NCBI GenBank assembly: GCA_963969495.1
Contig: OZ018323.1
Location: forward strand, 77,340,583 to 77,404,582
Direction: 5' to 3'
Source: Ceratothoa steindachneri
Lineage: Eukaryota > Arthropoda > Malacostraca > Isopoda > Cymothoidae
DNA length: 64,000 nucleotides
The position numbers and the translations under genes are program-made. Shown in pieces: positions 22,985-33,280 of the stretch. How positions within the stretch are numbered: position 1 is the stretch's first letter; each line of letters begins with the position of its first letter. The notes under the pieces are model-generated. The model saw only the letters and a list, made by a program, of their open reading frames with translations. It was not told the origin of the DNA and ran no database searches.

Positions 22985-23457
22985 TTGGACGCCGTTGTCG
23001 ACTCACAGCTTTAACCAACTGAAAGGAAAGCTGGCATCCGCTCCTCTTCTCCGTCTCCCTAATCCAGACTAACCGTTTCCCATTCCCACCACGCCAGTAA
23101 TGATGGGATAGGATGTGTCCTCCTCCAGTATGGGGATAACGGCGAAGGTTTTCCCGTCGCTTTTGCCAGCCGAAAATTACTCTCGCGCCAAAGAAATTAT
23201 GCTGTGATTGAGAGAGAGGCGCTCGCTATAGTTTGGGTAATCCAAAATTTAAAAAATATTTAGTAGGGAAGTGATTCGTAGTGGAAACAGACTATAAACT
23301 CCTATCCTACTTGCACAACGTCAAAAATAATAACGGCCGTTTAATGCGATGGAGTTTGTTCCTCCAGGAATTCCAATTCCGCATTTTGTATATAAAAGGT
23401 ACCGATGACTGCATAGCTGATAGTTTAAGTAGAAACCCGTTGGACCCTCTTCTAAAC
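22985..23457 (+). pseudogene. Ty3/gypsy RNase H domain
   Basis: Visible motifs are ASNDGIGCVLLQYGDN (normally preceded by TD; here the Asp codon reads His), FPVAFASRKL, EREALAIVW, a VETDYKLLSYL segment, and FRILYIKGTDDCIADSLSRN at the C-terminus. Frames shift several times. The last motif, A-D-x-L-S-R, usually marks the RT/RNase H end just before integrase; here it is followed by a stop and non-coding DNA. Confidence 0.8.
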
Positions 23458-23944
23458 TAATTCCGAGCCATTTATCTTTTTTTGTATCAATTTTTTTTCG
23501 AAAAGGAAATTTGTATATTTAACCGTAAAATACGGGTCCGCGTATCTTTCTTTTTTTTAATTATATTTTTGCTTTGTTTGTATATTGAATTCCTTTTGTA
23601 TATTTTTTATTGTTAGCTTTGTATAATCTTAGGATGACATTACCTTTGGCTAAGTGAGCCACATTTAAGTATATCATTGACAAAACGTATCTTTTGGCAA
23701 CCGTGCTGTAATATTATATAAGAACATAAGAAAAGAAGGAGACTGCAAAAGACCATTCATGGCCTACACTTGGCAGCTCCTATAATCTGTATATATGTAC
23801 GGCAGAAAAGAGAAAAAAAACATTAGTTCCACTATTTTGTATTTTTGTTCCGTTTGAAAATTTGTTATAGGTATCTTCAACTTTAACCGCTATTCTCACG
23901 CGAATATAAGGTACAATCCCCTATTAATTATTTTACAATGTCAC
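23458..23944. other. 3' non-coding region after the Ty3/gypsy element
   Basis: AT-rich DNA between the RNase H stop and the Bel/Pao 5' LTR. It holds the SINE-like stretch at 23719-23810 and otherwise nothing I recognise. A 3' LTR for the Ty3/gypsy element is not apparent. Confidence 0.4.
23719..23810 (+). repeat. SINE-like fragment
   Basis: Begins AAGAACATAAGAAAAGAAGG and continues through CTGCAAAAGACC and GGCAGCTCC. This resembles, from memory, a short interspersed repeat frequent in decapod crustacean genomes. I could not verify that here and see no flanking target duplication. Confidence 0.3.
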
Positions 23945-24804
23945 TGTCGAAAATATTTCTTCCGACATACAGGTATCTTATAATAAATTTAAACTAATTA
24001 GTGTTAAGCCTCACCGTGTATATTATTGTTTCGCAGACAATTAATTATTGTATTTTCTTCTTCTTTTTGTCTGTAACGGTTGGCCAATCGTAAATGTAAA
24101 TATTGTAATTTATGTTGGGGAAATTCCTCCTAGATATCATCACTTCTTGGTTCGCTATCACCCTTCGTGGTTTACGATAAAGTTGCTTTTGCACTAAAGA
24201 CGCTGTGCTTCTTATAGGATTTAATGGTAAACATGAAGATCGGTGGTACGAATGATGGGACGGAAAATATTTCGTCCCTGATCTAATATGTTTTACCTTT
24301 TTGGAGTAAATTCAAGGGGACTGCGGGGGGACCCCCTTACGATGATCTTGAGTTTCAATCAATTGGGGGGGGGGAGGTCTGGGGGCATAGCCCCCCAGTA
24401 TATAATCATAATTGTTTATAGAAAAAGGTTCTTACTTTTTTTCTAACGTTTTTATTTAACCAAACGCGCATGAATATGCATGCGCGGGTGAACGAAATAT
24501 ACACGCAAAAAAAATACACTTTTTCGGGCTCGCCGCCGATCTTCATGTTTACCAATTTAATTTATAATCTTTTCCTGTGTTTATTAACTGTCACTTGTCA
24601 TACCCTCGGCATTCGATTGATTGCCCCTTCTTGTAAATATTGAAAGTGTATATACCGAAGCTCTTTCTGCTGTAAGTATTGTACATACGTAAATATATAG
24701 TGATTATTATAATCTTTAATTTCTAACTCCTATCGCTGCCTCCTAAATTGTCCGCTTGGTCTGTAAAATAAGGCAGCGAATTACTCTAAGGCCACTTTAT
24801 TTTA
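23945..24804 (+). repeat. Bel/Pao provirus 5' LTR
   Basis: Starts TGTCGAAAATATTTCTTCCG and aligns over its full length with 38671-39206 (536 bp) at roughly 85-90% identity by eye. The extra length comes from a MITE inserted at 24226-24554. It directly precedes Bel/Pao gag. GTCAC (23940-23944) just outside matches GTCAC after the 3' LTR (39207-39211), a candidate 5-bp target duplication. The sequence after it (TGATGCCCAGACCCGGGATC) could be the primer-binding region. Confidence 0.72.
24226..24554. mobile_element. MITE inserted in the Bel/Pao 5' LTR
   Basis: The left end GGTAAACATGAAGATCGG is mirrored exactly at the right end (to 24553). Flanking ATTTAAT occurs at 24219-24225 and 24555-24561, a 7-bp target duplication. 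The 3' LTR copy (near 38945) lacks the insert and shows the empty site. The interior has G- and C-run hairpins and no coding sequence. Superfamily not assigned. Confidence 0.8.
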
Positions 24805-24869
24805 CATTTGATGCCCAGACCCGGGATCTTTTAGATCTCTTATTAAGGTACGTGGCGGTTATAGAGCGA

Positions 24870-26060
24870 CCGCATCAGTTTTAGTTAAAATCCTCCTCTC
24901 TTTAATCGAGGAGACCGCTCTCGATGCAAATAGCCTTAAAGCGGAGTTAAAATCACTGGAATATCATTTCCAAAAAATATTTCTCTTGGATGACAAAATT
25001 GTAGAAGGTTGGGATAACGAGGATACCATTACTAATGAAATTACGAATGCTTGCGAGGTAAATAGGGAGGTCCGAATAGCCATTACAAAGGCTGAAGATT
25101 GTTTTAAAGCAATAAGCTCACAAGTAGAAAATGGGTTACCATCTAAAGAGGGAACCTACCCAAAATTAACACAATTTTTTATGGAAATGTCCTTCAATGG
25201 AGTAATTTCCATGACCTCTATTACAACACAATTCATGTACTTGAAATATCAAATGCCCCCAAATTCGCTTACCTAATTGACCAAATAAAGAGAGCAGCCC
25301 TCCGTCTATTGGACGGCTTTGCCATATCAGGTGATCAATACCTAGGAGCGTACGAATTGCTAAAAAAAACGTACGTGGATAAAAGGGTAATAATTCGATC
25401 TCCTGTGCATGCTATCCTCGACTTAACCGAACCGCAAAATAACCCACAATCACTTGGAAAATTCCACGTGGCTTATGAATGCCACTTACGTAGCCTAAAG
25501 GCTATGGAATTAAATATGAGTATAAGCAGTGCTCGATTCTTCATAGTAACTATATTTATACGAAAACTTCGCTCTAGATTAAAAAAAAACAACAAATATA
25601 CAGGTCGCTCAACGAGAGTACTGACTACTGGGAAAAGAAATACAGCTAATAAATCAAAACGTGTGTAACAATCACCAGGAAAAACATGGGCCTACTAAGG
25701 GTGAAAGATCCCGAGTGTCTACCCTTCAGATCAAAATGGTTAAGGCGCCAGGAAAATTGTGTATCTACTAGGGGTGAGGGAACAAGCGTATCTAACTTTA
25801 AAACAAGTCGTGAGCCTTCCCATACCAAATGCCAAAGTAAAATTTCCGTAAATCGATCGAGCATCCTTCGATGTGTATTCTGCGACGGGAAACATAAAGC
25901 ATAAAGACTGTTCAAACTAGTTACCCAAAACACGAGCAAAAATATAAGCTTGCTAAGATCCTTTGGTTATGCATAAATTGTTTGCCTTCGGGACATCAAA
26001 ATTGCGCCTCAAAATATAATTGTTGACATGCAATAGTAGACATCATTCTTGCCTGTGTTT
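24870..26060 (+). pseudogene. Bel/Pao gag polyprotein, decayed
   Basis: Two main pieces (24986-25276 and about 25260-25668) carry the Bel/Pao (DUF1759) gag pattern: an E/D-rich N-terminal helix, TYPKLTQFFMEMSFNG (usual form LPKL.LP.F.G), then LLDGFAISGDQYLGAYELL and KKTYVDKRVIIRSPVHAILD. Further on are HLRSLKAMELN and zinc-knuckle remnants (CVFCDGKHKA near 25870 and a second Cys/His cluster near 25980). Gag would form the particle shell and bind RNA. Frameshifts at about 25265, 25670 and 25905 break it. It ends where A1 begins at 26118; protease and RT of this provirus are missing. Confidence 0.75.
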
Positions 26061-26117
26061 CTCCCTAACAAATCTAATGACGTAAAGGAAACAAAGGTTT
26101 TGACTTGCAATCTTAAC

Positions 26118-26131
26118 GCCCCGTAAGGGGC
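26118..26131 (+). promoter_or_regulatory. GNRA-capped hairpin at the 5' end of family A (A1)
   Basis: GCCCC-GTAA-GGGGC forms a perfect 5-bp stem with a GUAA (GNRA) tetraloop at the first recognisable base of the element. A3 (61518-61530) keeps GCCC-GTAA-GGGGC. A2 (39811) has the same loop with a partly broken stem. Confidence 0.5.
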
Positions 26132-26539
26132 GCGGCAATTTGCCATCCGGGCCGCCGTGCTGGCGGGATCCAGCGCTCCGTCCGGCCCCAGCTTAGCCTC
26201 TCTTCCTTCCTTCAGATAGCCTGTATTTCTCCCCTACTTCGTCGCTTTTCAAACAACCTCTTCGACAGCTTTCTCTGGTCAGCCTCTAATTTCACAGGCT
26301 AGATGCTGACCTTCTTCTCAGCCAACCGTCCCTGATCGGGGCTGAGGGGGGAGGGGACAATGTTCCCTAACCCCTGAGCTCCGGTCTGGAGTAGTTGGTT
26401 TTTAACAACCTGCTTCATACCCACCCATACCTTCCTCACATCCCTTTTCCTCTCCTCTTCACAATCTATCTTTTTTTACACAGTGTCCAAGGTGGAGTCG
26501 CCATGCCGATGGACTGCCTGGCTCTGCCGGGCCTGTAAG

Positions 26540-26572
26540 CACCTCTTGCAGTGCGGGCTACTGCTAGAGGTG
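26540..26572 (+). promoter_or_regulatory. 5' UTR stem-loop before ORF1 (A1)
   Basis: CACCTCTTGCAGT and ACTGCTAGAGGTG pair across a 7-nt loop with a single mismatch, 37 bp before the ORF1 ATG. The same structure precedes ORF1 in A2 (40237-40269) and A3 (61963-61995). Confidence 0.6.
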
Positions 26573-26609
26573 ATGCGCGATTGCGTCCCGTGATACAAAT
26601 AGGGTCACC

Positions 26610-28799
26610 ATGCGCAATGATGAAAATAAGAAAAAACAACCCTCAACTTCCCCTGTATCATCAAAAGTGCCGCCCTCGGGCAGCTCCACCGAAATAATGG
26701 AGGCACCCCTTCCCCTGTGCTTGCGCAGGGGACCCTCCATATTTCTTTAACCGGAGAGGAGGCTTACTCCTCTCCTACGCCTACGGGTGAAGGGGACTCC
26801 CCCTCACCCCCTTCCCTAGAGGTGCTTTCGGGCACCTCCCTATTTCGAGCGGCAGTCCCTCCTTTTCTTTCTAAGGGGACTGCCAAGAAAGCCAGCAGGC
26901 AGCCCATTGCAACCGCCCCTCGTGTACGCGGCTCGGTAGGGAAAACCCCCTTAGGGGGAGAGGGAAGCCAGGCCCCTTCGGTCGCTTTCCTCAAAAAGAC
27001 CTGCTGGCAAAAATATTAAACCTTGCCGGGGTCAAGGCCAGTGCCTCCCAACAAAATACTGGTGACGCTGCCAAGGGGACCTGCGATGTCCTGGGAGGGG
27101 ATGGCCAACTAGAGGCCCCTCCTGTGATAGACATGGTCCTTGAGGAAACCCAGCCTCAGACGGTAGGGCCTTCCATGGGGGGGGGAAATCCGGGCTCGGC
27201 ACCAAGCACCGAACCCGAATCCGCCCCTATGCAAGGTCCTCCTCAAACGGATGAGGGCTCCAAGGCAGTACGGAGATGAGGATCTCCTCTGACCGCTGCC
27301 CCTGCGACCACTAGGACCTTTTCCATTTCGGAAAAGGACCTGGCTGAGTCCAGTCCATCTGGCCTAGGGGCTTCTGTCGGTGAAGGTGAGAAGCGGGTTC
27401 ATTCCCCGCCCTCCTCTCCTAAAAAGAAGAAAAAGACTAAAAAAACTCGGGGCTCCTCTCCATCCGCGTGGGCTACAGGGACTGATGGGTCTGCTGCCAC
27501 TTTGGCAAGCGACCAAACCAAGATCAGCACATCCGGCCCCTCTGCCCCCCCCCCCCGAGTGCGGAGCCCCTGATAATGAGAAAGACGAAAAGTGCACAAG
27601 GCGGAGCTTCGATGACATCGGGGCCCCTCATTCAGAGGCTACCTGGCGTTTTCGAGCCCGCTGGCTTCAAACGCTTCCTCGTTATTCGCTCCACTGATGG
27701 CACCATGTTGGCCAAGGGAAACATGATCCATCAGAGGAGAGGATTAGCTAGTGCAATTGGTAGAGAGCCGAAGGTGACCCGTTTCTCGGACGGGAGCCTT
27801 CTGGCGAATGCGGCGAATCCCGCCGAGGCGGCCAAGATAAGTCCTCTTCGGACACTTCATGGCACCCCGGTGAGTGTGACGCCGCACTCTACCATGAACT
27901 TTGTTTAAGGAGTAGTTTATGCGAGGGAACTCGTTGACTACTCCATTGAGGACATCACCCTAGAGCTGTCCGACCATGGGGCGGTCAAGGTTGAACGTGT
28001 GATGAGAAAACAGGGAGGGGCCTCGAGACCCACCCCTACATTCTTCGTCACGTTGGACTGTGACATGCTCCCTGAGTCGGTGCGTGCCGGTTGGTACCGC
28101 TATCGCGTGAAGACATTTGTACCACTGCCACGGTGGTGCTATTTTTGTCACCGCTTCGGCCATACGAATCGTTCTTATAGACGTGCAAAGTCGGGGTCAC
28201 CCGAAGTTTGTTTAAATTGCTATAAGGCCGCACACGATAAGTCCAAATCGTGTGTAGTCAAGTGTGTCAATTGCGGAGAGCCGCACCCCGCTTCTAAGAA
28301 GCAATGTGGTGCATATCTCCTTGAGAAAGAAATCCTGGCCGTTCAAGCCCAGGATCGACTCTCATTCCGCGAGGCAAAGGACTTGGTCCTGGCGCGCCCT
28401 GCTCTGCCTGGGACGTCATATGCGTCAATAGTTAGAAAGGCACCCTCTGCTCCTGGCCCATCTAGGCCAACGAGCACGGTTGTTTCCGCGCCCATTCGGA
28501 GCCCTTCTGCGGGCTCTACTCAACCAGGCGCTTCCCTGGTAAAGCTGGCGGGAAAAAGGGTTCACACCCAGGCCCAGCTAAAACCAGGGCTCCCCCCTCT
28601 TCCCCCAGCAAGACCGTTTCCCGTAAGGCGAAAAAGCCACGCGACTCCCGAGTCGCTAGGCCATCTTCCGGGGTTCCTAAAGCTGTCCCCCGAAAGGAGG
28701 ACAGCAACAAAGGAGCTTCGGCTCCTTCGCCCACGCCCTGAGTTGGAGCGAGTGGCTTGGAGACGGTGGTTCCTCGAAAAGAGGAACCACAGCGCCTAA
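26610..28799 (+). pseudogene. Family A ORF1 (gag-like, RRM-like region plus three zinc knuckles), copy A1
   Basis: ATG at 26610. Low-complexity Pro/Ser/Lys-rich N-terminal half, then a conserved block (27576-27908: PGVFEPAGFKRFLVIRSTDG, GREPKVTRFSDGSLL, HGTPVSVTPHSTMN) similar to ORF1 of I/Jockey-type elements, where it helps form ribonucleoprotein. The open part 27999-28799 has three Cys/His knuckles: CYFCHRFGHTNRSY (last Cys replaced by Tyr), CLNCYKAAHDKSKSC and CVNCGEPHPASKKQC. An Ala/Pro-rich tail follows. Frame breaks occur near 26750, 27020-27540 and 27906. At about 730 codons it is long for the group because of the N-terminal extension. Confidence 0.78.
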
Positions 28800-28885
28800 G
28801 GTTTCGAGGCGGAGGGAGGAGAAGACTCCCATGGCAGGTCAACCTCCCCCAATAAGTCCTCGAAGGCGACAGCGCCTTCAGCGCT

Positions 28886-29631
28886 TTGTCCGGCCAACAG
28901 CGCCCAGAGTTCTGCCCCAGGGAAGCGTACGGCCATTCCCGTGAGGGTCTTCAGTTCGAGGAGGGCCCCCGCGTCTCCTGCGAGCTAGGCCTGGAGGGCA
29001 TATTCCTTCAATGGAATTCCCGTAGACTCCTGGCCAACTGGGAGGAGCTGCGGAGGCTCGTCTCGTCCCGTTCCCAATTAGCTATCTTTTTGCAGGAGAC
29101 CATGCTAGGCGCGTGTCCCTGCCCGCTCTCCCGGGGTATAAGGGTCTTGCGCCCCCTCTACCGCGGGATTGCTGGGCCGGGGGATGCGCTGTTTACACCC
29201 GGCATGATGTCTCCGTTCTTCCTTTTTCTTTAGATACCTCATTTTAGGCAGTGGCTGTGTAGGTGCATCTGGATAGGAGGTATACTATCATTTCTGCGTA
29301 CATTCCACCGTCAGCTGACTTCGACGCGGGGGACTTCCGCCGCGTCATGGCATGGTTGCTGAGGCCCTATCTCTTGCTTGAAGATCTGAACGGCAGGCAT
29401 CCTCTCTGGGGAGATTACTCCATAAATCCCATGGAACAAGTCCTTGCCGATCTGATCGAAGAGCTTGAGATGGGTGTCCTAAACGTGAATGAGTTTACGC
29501 TTCACTGTCCGAGGCCCGCTTCCTTTTTTTTTCTTGACCTATCTTTGTGCTTTTCGGATGCACAGCCTGATTTTGATTGGGGAGTGGTCGATGAACTCCA
29601 TGGTAGTGATCACTTTTCCATTCAAATATAA
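28886..29631 (+). pseudogene. Family A ORF2: APE-type endonuclease domain, copy A1
   Basis: Motifs in order: FLQWNSRRLLANWEELRRL (Asn region), LAIFLQETMLG (catalytic Glu within LQET), IISAYIPPSADFDAGDF, LLLEDLNGRHPLWGDYS (normally GDLN), then DLSLC and HGSDHFSIQ (SDH catalytic His). This domain nicks the chromosomal target to prime reverse transcription. Two frame changes (about 29235 and 29250) and a G-to-E change in GDLN mark it as dead. No ATG is conserved at the start of the open frame among copies, so the ORF2 start is uncertain. Confidence 0.78.
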
Positions 29632-29706
29632 TTTTCAGGGCCACTGCCGCCTGAGAGCCCACCTTGGTGGTGCTTGGCGCGGGTGCGGTGGCCTGCATTT
29701 TAGGAA

Positions 29707-31118
29707 ATGACTGAATTTTCTATATCAGTCGAGGAGTTTAGGTCGGTAGATGAGGCCGTTGAGTTCTTCTCCGGCAACCTCATCGCCGCGGGCCTGACTA
29801 TTATTCCTAGGACATCTAGCCGCTTTTCAGGCCGACCACTCCTACGGTGGTCGGCCGAGTGTGAGACGGCCTCAAACAGAAGCGTTATGCCTACATGCGC
29901 TCTAAGCGCCGCCCGAACGATTTCACTGTGGCTGAATTTCGTCGGGCTAGGGCTAGGTTCCGGTATATTTCGAAGCACGCCCGCCGCTCTTCTTGGCGGG
30001 CATACGTGTCTTGACTTAACGGGAAGGCTCCTTTAACAGAGGTGTAGAGGTGAGTCAAAAGGATTCGGGGCAAGTTCTCGCAGGACCCCCCTCCCGTTCT
30101 CCAGGAGAATGGGACCGCAATCTCGGACCCCGCGTCCGTAGCGGAATCCTTCGCGACCGCTTTTTCCGCATTCTCTAGCCGTGATGCTGCTCCGCCAGCA
30201 TTCAATGCACGTCGTGATGTCGCGGAATGCCCCCGGCTGGACTTTCCCTTCAGAGGCGGAGAAACCTTCAACGACAAGTTTACTGGGAGCGAGTTGCGCT
30301 TCGCTCTCGCTTCGAGCGAGGACACCGCCCATGGTCCGGACGATGTCCCGTACGCCATGCTTCGACACCTGGGTGAGCAAGGCATGGCTTTTCTGTTAGA
30401 TTTGTTCAACAGGATCTGGGTGGCGGGTCTTCTCCCAGACTCCTGGCGAATCGCTACTGTACTTCCCTTTCGCAAACCGGAGAGAGACCACTTTACTCTG
30501 ACCGGTTTCCGCCCAATCTCTCTAACCTCTTGCGTGTGCAAGTTGATGGAGAAATTGGTAAATGTTAGACTAGCCTATTTCCTGAACACCGGAGGCCATC
30601 TGTCTTCTGCACAGTGCGGCTTCCGCAAGTTCCACCACACGTCGCATGCTCTGCTCCGACTGGAAAATGCTTTCTGCGAGGCTTTCTTTCATAGAGAGCA
30701 CTACGCCACGGTGTTTTTCGATCTGGAGAAGGCCTATGATACCGCGTGGCGAAAAGGTATCATGGAGATTCTCCACACAATGGGGGCGAGGGGACGCATC
30801 CCAGTCTATATATCTGAATTTTTGCGAGATCGTCGATTCCGCGTACTGGTGGGGGGAGCTCTCTCCGGCCCAAAGGAGCAGGAAGAGGGTGTCCCGCAGA
30901 GAAGTGTCCTCAGTGTCACACTCTTTGCCCTGAGCATCAACGGCATCACCTCGGTGATGCCGGAAGATGTTCTCGCTACGCTCTACGTGGACGACCTTTC
31001 GATCTCTTTTGGCGCAGCCCAGATGCCAACTCTGGAGCGTCGACTCCAACAGGCATTGAACCACGTCTCTCGCTATGCCGAAGCGCACAGGTTTCGGTTT
31101 TCTTTGGCCAAGACTTAG
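29707..31118 (+). pseudogene. Family A ORF2: linker and reverse transcriptase, copy A1
   Basis: The linker (29707-30036, then shifted) precedes a 274-codon open piece, 30294-31118, containing LLDLFNRIWVAGLLPDSWRI, GFRPISLTSCVCKLMEKL, SSAQCGFRKF, TVFFDLEKAYDTAW (catalytic Asp), EEGVPQRSVLSVTLF and the active-site YVDD at 30984-30995 (LATLYVDDLSISF). YVDD is the motif that is deleted in A5 and altered in A2. A stop after LAKT at 31116 and frame changes in the thumb region (31150-31500) break it. Confidence 0.85.
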
Positions 31119-31806
31119 GTGGTGCATTTCTGCCGCCATCCACGGCTCCACCCCGACCCAGATTTGATTCTTAATGGGATGCTCCTGGATGCGGTTGAGT
31201 AGCACCGTTTCCTTTGTCTTGTATTCGACCGACGCCTCATCTGGGAGGCTCATATTCGTAGCCTCAGGGTCTCTTGTACCCGCGCCATGGATATTCTCCG
31301 TTTCGTGTCGTTCAGCGCTTGGGGCGCTGATAGGGCTACTGCCCTACTTTTTTATTGATCCTTTGTTCGTTCGAAGCTCAACTACGTATGCGAGTTTTAT
31401 GCATCCGCAGCTGAGCGTTTATTGCGGAAGGTGGATTCAATCCACCACACCGGCCTTCGCCTTGCGCCGGTGCCTTCCGCACTTCCCCCATTGAGGGTCT
31501 GTTGGTCGATGCTGGGGAGATGCCACTCGCTCTGCACCGCGTGCATTGCATCACTCGCCTGTACGCGCAAGCCCGGCGCCTCTCTTAGTCGCCAACAGCT
31601 TTCACTGAATCCGCAGCTGATCTCGACGGTGCCTATGCCGCGGAGAGACGCCAGGAATACCCTAAGCCCTTTGGGTTTAGGGCCAGGAAACTCCTTCGAG
31701 AGGTAGATATAGCTCTCGGGCCGGTGGCGCCTTTGGTTCTGCCCGGGACGCCACCCTAGGGGGTACCAAATTTGACTATTTGTCACCACGCCTCTGCTTC
31801 TAAAGC

Positions 31807-32651
31807 TTGTACAGCGCCGGGAGTATTGCGTTTGACCTTTTGGAGCACACCTCGTGTCACGCTGGAACCGAGCCAGTGTATACGGATGGCTCCTTGTCCC
31901 AAGAGGGGGTCGGCTTCCACGCCGTATCCCCTCTGTTTGAAGTCAGCGGGGCTGTACCAGGCGCTGCGTCTGTCTTCACGGCAAAGCTGGTGGCAATACA
32001 CCACTCGGTACGGGAGATTACGCGACGTGCCCGGTTCGGAGACTGGATTGTGATCTATAGCGACTCACAAAACGCCCTGAGTGCCCTCGTGGCATTGGAA
32101 TCTCCGCATCCCCTTGTTCGCAATATCCGTGACGACACGGTTTTGTGGAGCCGGGCAGATGTCGAGATTATCTTTTGCTGGGTTCCTGGACATGTAGGAA
32201 TTGCGGGGAATGAGCGCGCCAAAGAGTCCGCGAGGACTCTGCGACCGGACCAGCGTTTCGCTCTTCCTCACACCGACTACATGGTAGGAATACGGGCAGC
32301 TCTTCGGACTGCTTGGCAAAGAAGATGGGAGACGGTCGAAGGAAACCTTAAAGTTGCGTGCTATTGCATCGCGACTGTTCCCATGGACCTATCCCCCAAT
32401 GCCGCGACGGCTTCAGGTCGCTTTCTGTCGTCTCCGAATCTGACACACTCGTGTGATGCATCGCTATTTGATGGAGCGCTCGCCTGCGTCCTATTGCGAC
32501 GACTGCGTCGTCCCCCAGACTGTTCAGCACATTCTTGTCGAATGTCCCAGTCTGGGTGATCTTCGCGCACGTTACTTGTCCCGGTACCGGGATGGGCGGG
32601 GTCGCTACCGCCTGTCCTTTGTACTCGGGACGGATTCGTGCACATTGACTT
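31807..32651 (+). pseudogene. Family A ORF2: RNase H domain and terminal zinc motif, copy A1
   Basis: Open from 31807 to 32559: VYTDGSLSQEGVGFHAV (first Asp), FTAKLVAIHHSV (the expected Glu is Lys here), YSDSQNALSALVAL (Asp), FCWVPGHVGIAGNERAKE (expected D of NERAD is K). Two of the four catalytic acids are thus lost relative to A5. The terminal CDDCVVPQTVQHILVEC lies in the next frame (32490-32545). The sequence is cut at 32651, inside the last codons of ORF2. Confidence 0.82.
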
Positions 32652-33280
32652 GGGTCATTCAGATTAGGAAGGTATCCGAGAGGCATCCTTCACAAGTGCA
32701 TCTTTAGGACCTTCAATGGAGTGGACGCGGCAGTAGAATACTTTACATCAACTATCTACAATGCAGCAACACAGACCATCCCACGGAGGCGACCCGCCAC
32801 GGGCCGCTCAACCGTCCCCTGGTGGACTTCGATGTGTGCAACAGCTATCAAAAATTACAAGTTAGCCCATGCCCGATTCCGAAAGAACCCAACTTTGTGC
32901 AACAAGGTAGACCGAAACCGAGCTTGTGCGCTTCGCCAAAGAACTCTTCGTCAGGCTCGCCGAAATTCATGGCACCGTTACGTTTCATCAATTTCCTCTA
33001 TGACACCTACTGCTAAGACCTGGAAGAGGATTAATAAGATCAGGGGCCGTTATGCTGATCATCATACCCGCACAATCAACTTAGACGGTTCCATGTAGGA
33101 TGACGGCCTGGCGGTCAGCAATTCTTTTGCTGACCATTTCCGCGCCGTCAGCAGTGTCAGCCGTTACGATAAGGCTTTTCAATCCTACAAATCAAAGGAA
33201 GAATCTCATTCTCTCAACTTCCCAACAAAATTTAACCTTCCGAAAAGGCTCTATTCAGCATCCATGAGCTGCGTAGCGCT

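Larger units (their letters stand above)
20968..23457 (+). mobile_element. Ty3/gypsy retrotransposon with integrase upstream of RT (Gmr1-like order)
   Basis: Collinear pol remnants on one strand in the order protease (20968-21291), integrase (21388-22551), RT N-terminus (22700-22966) and RNase H (22985-23457). Ordinary Ty3/gypsy elements end with integrase; the order here is that described for Gmr1-like elements. The integrase C-terminal GPY/F module and the RT start are only about 150 bp apart. No LTR could be assigned to it. Confidence 0.7.
26118..32651 (+). mobile_element. I-like non-LTR retrotransposon, family A copy A1
   Basis: The most complete copy: 5' UTR with two hairpins, ORF1 from 26610, ORF2 with endonuclease, RT, RNase H and terminal zinc motif. 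It sits inside the Bel/Pao provirus. Its 3' part ends abruptly at 32651, where family B sequence starts, so its own 3' UTR and tail are missing. The presence of an RNase H domain and triple CCHC ORF1 places it with the I superfamily rather than L1 or Jockey proper. Confidence 0.85.

Noticed and set aside
27364..27618. Minus-strand open frames opposite family A ORF1 (also 40574-41164, 62283-62948)
   Set aside because: They are antisense shadows of a Pro/Ser-rich, GC-rich coding region and lack any domain.
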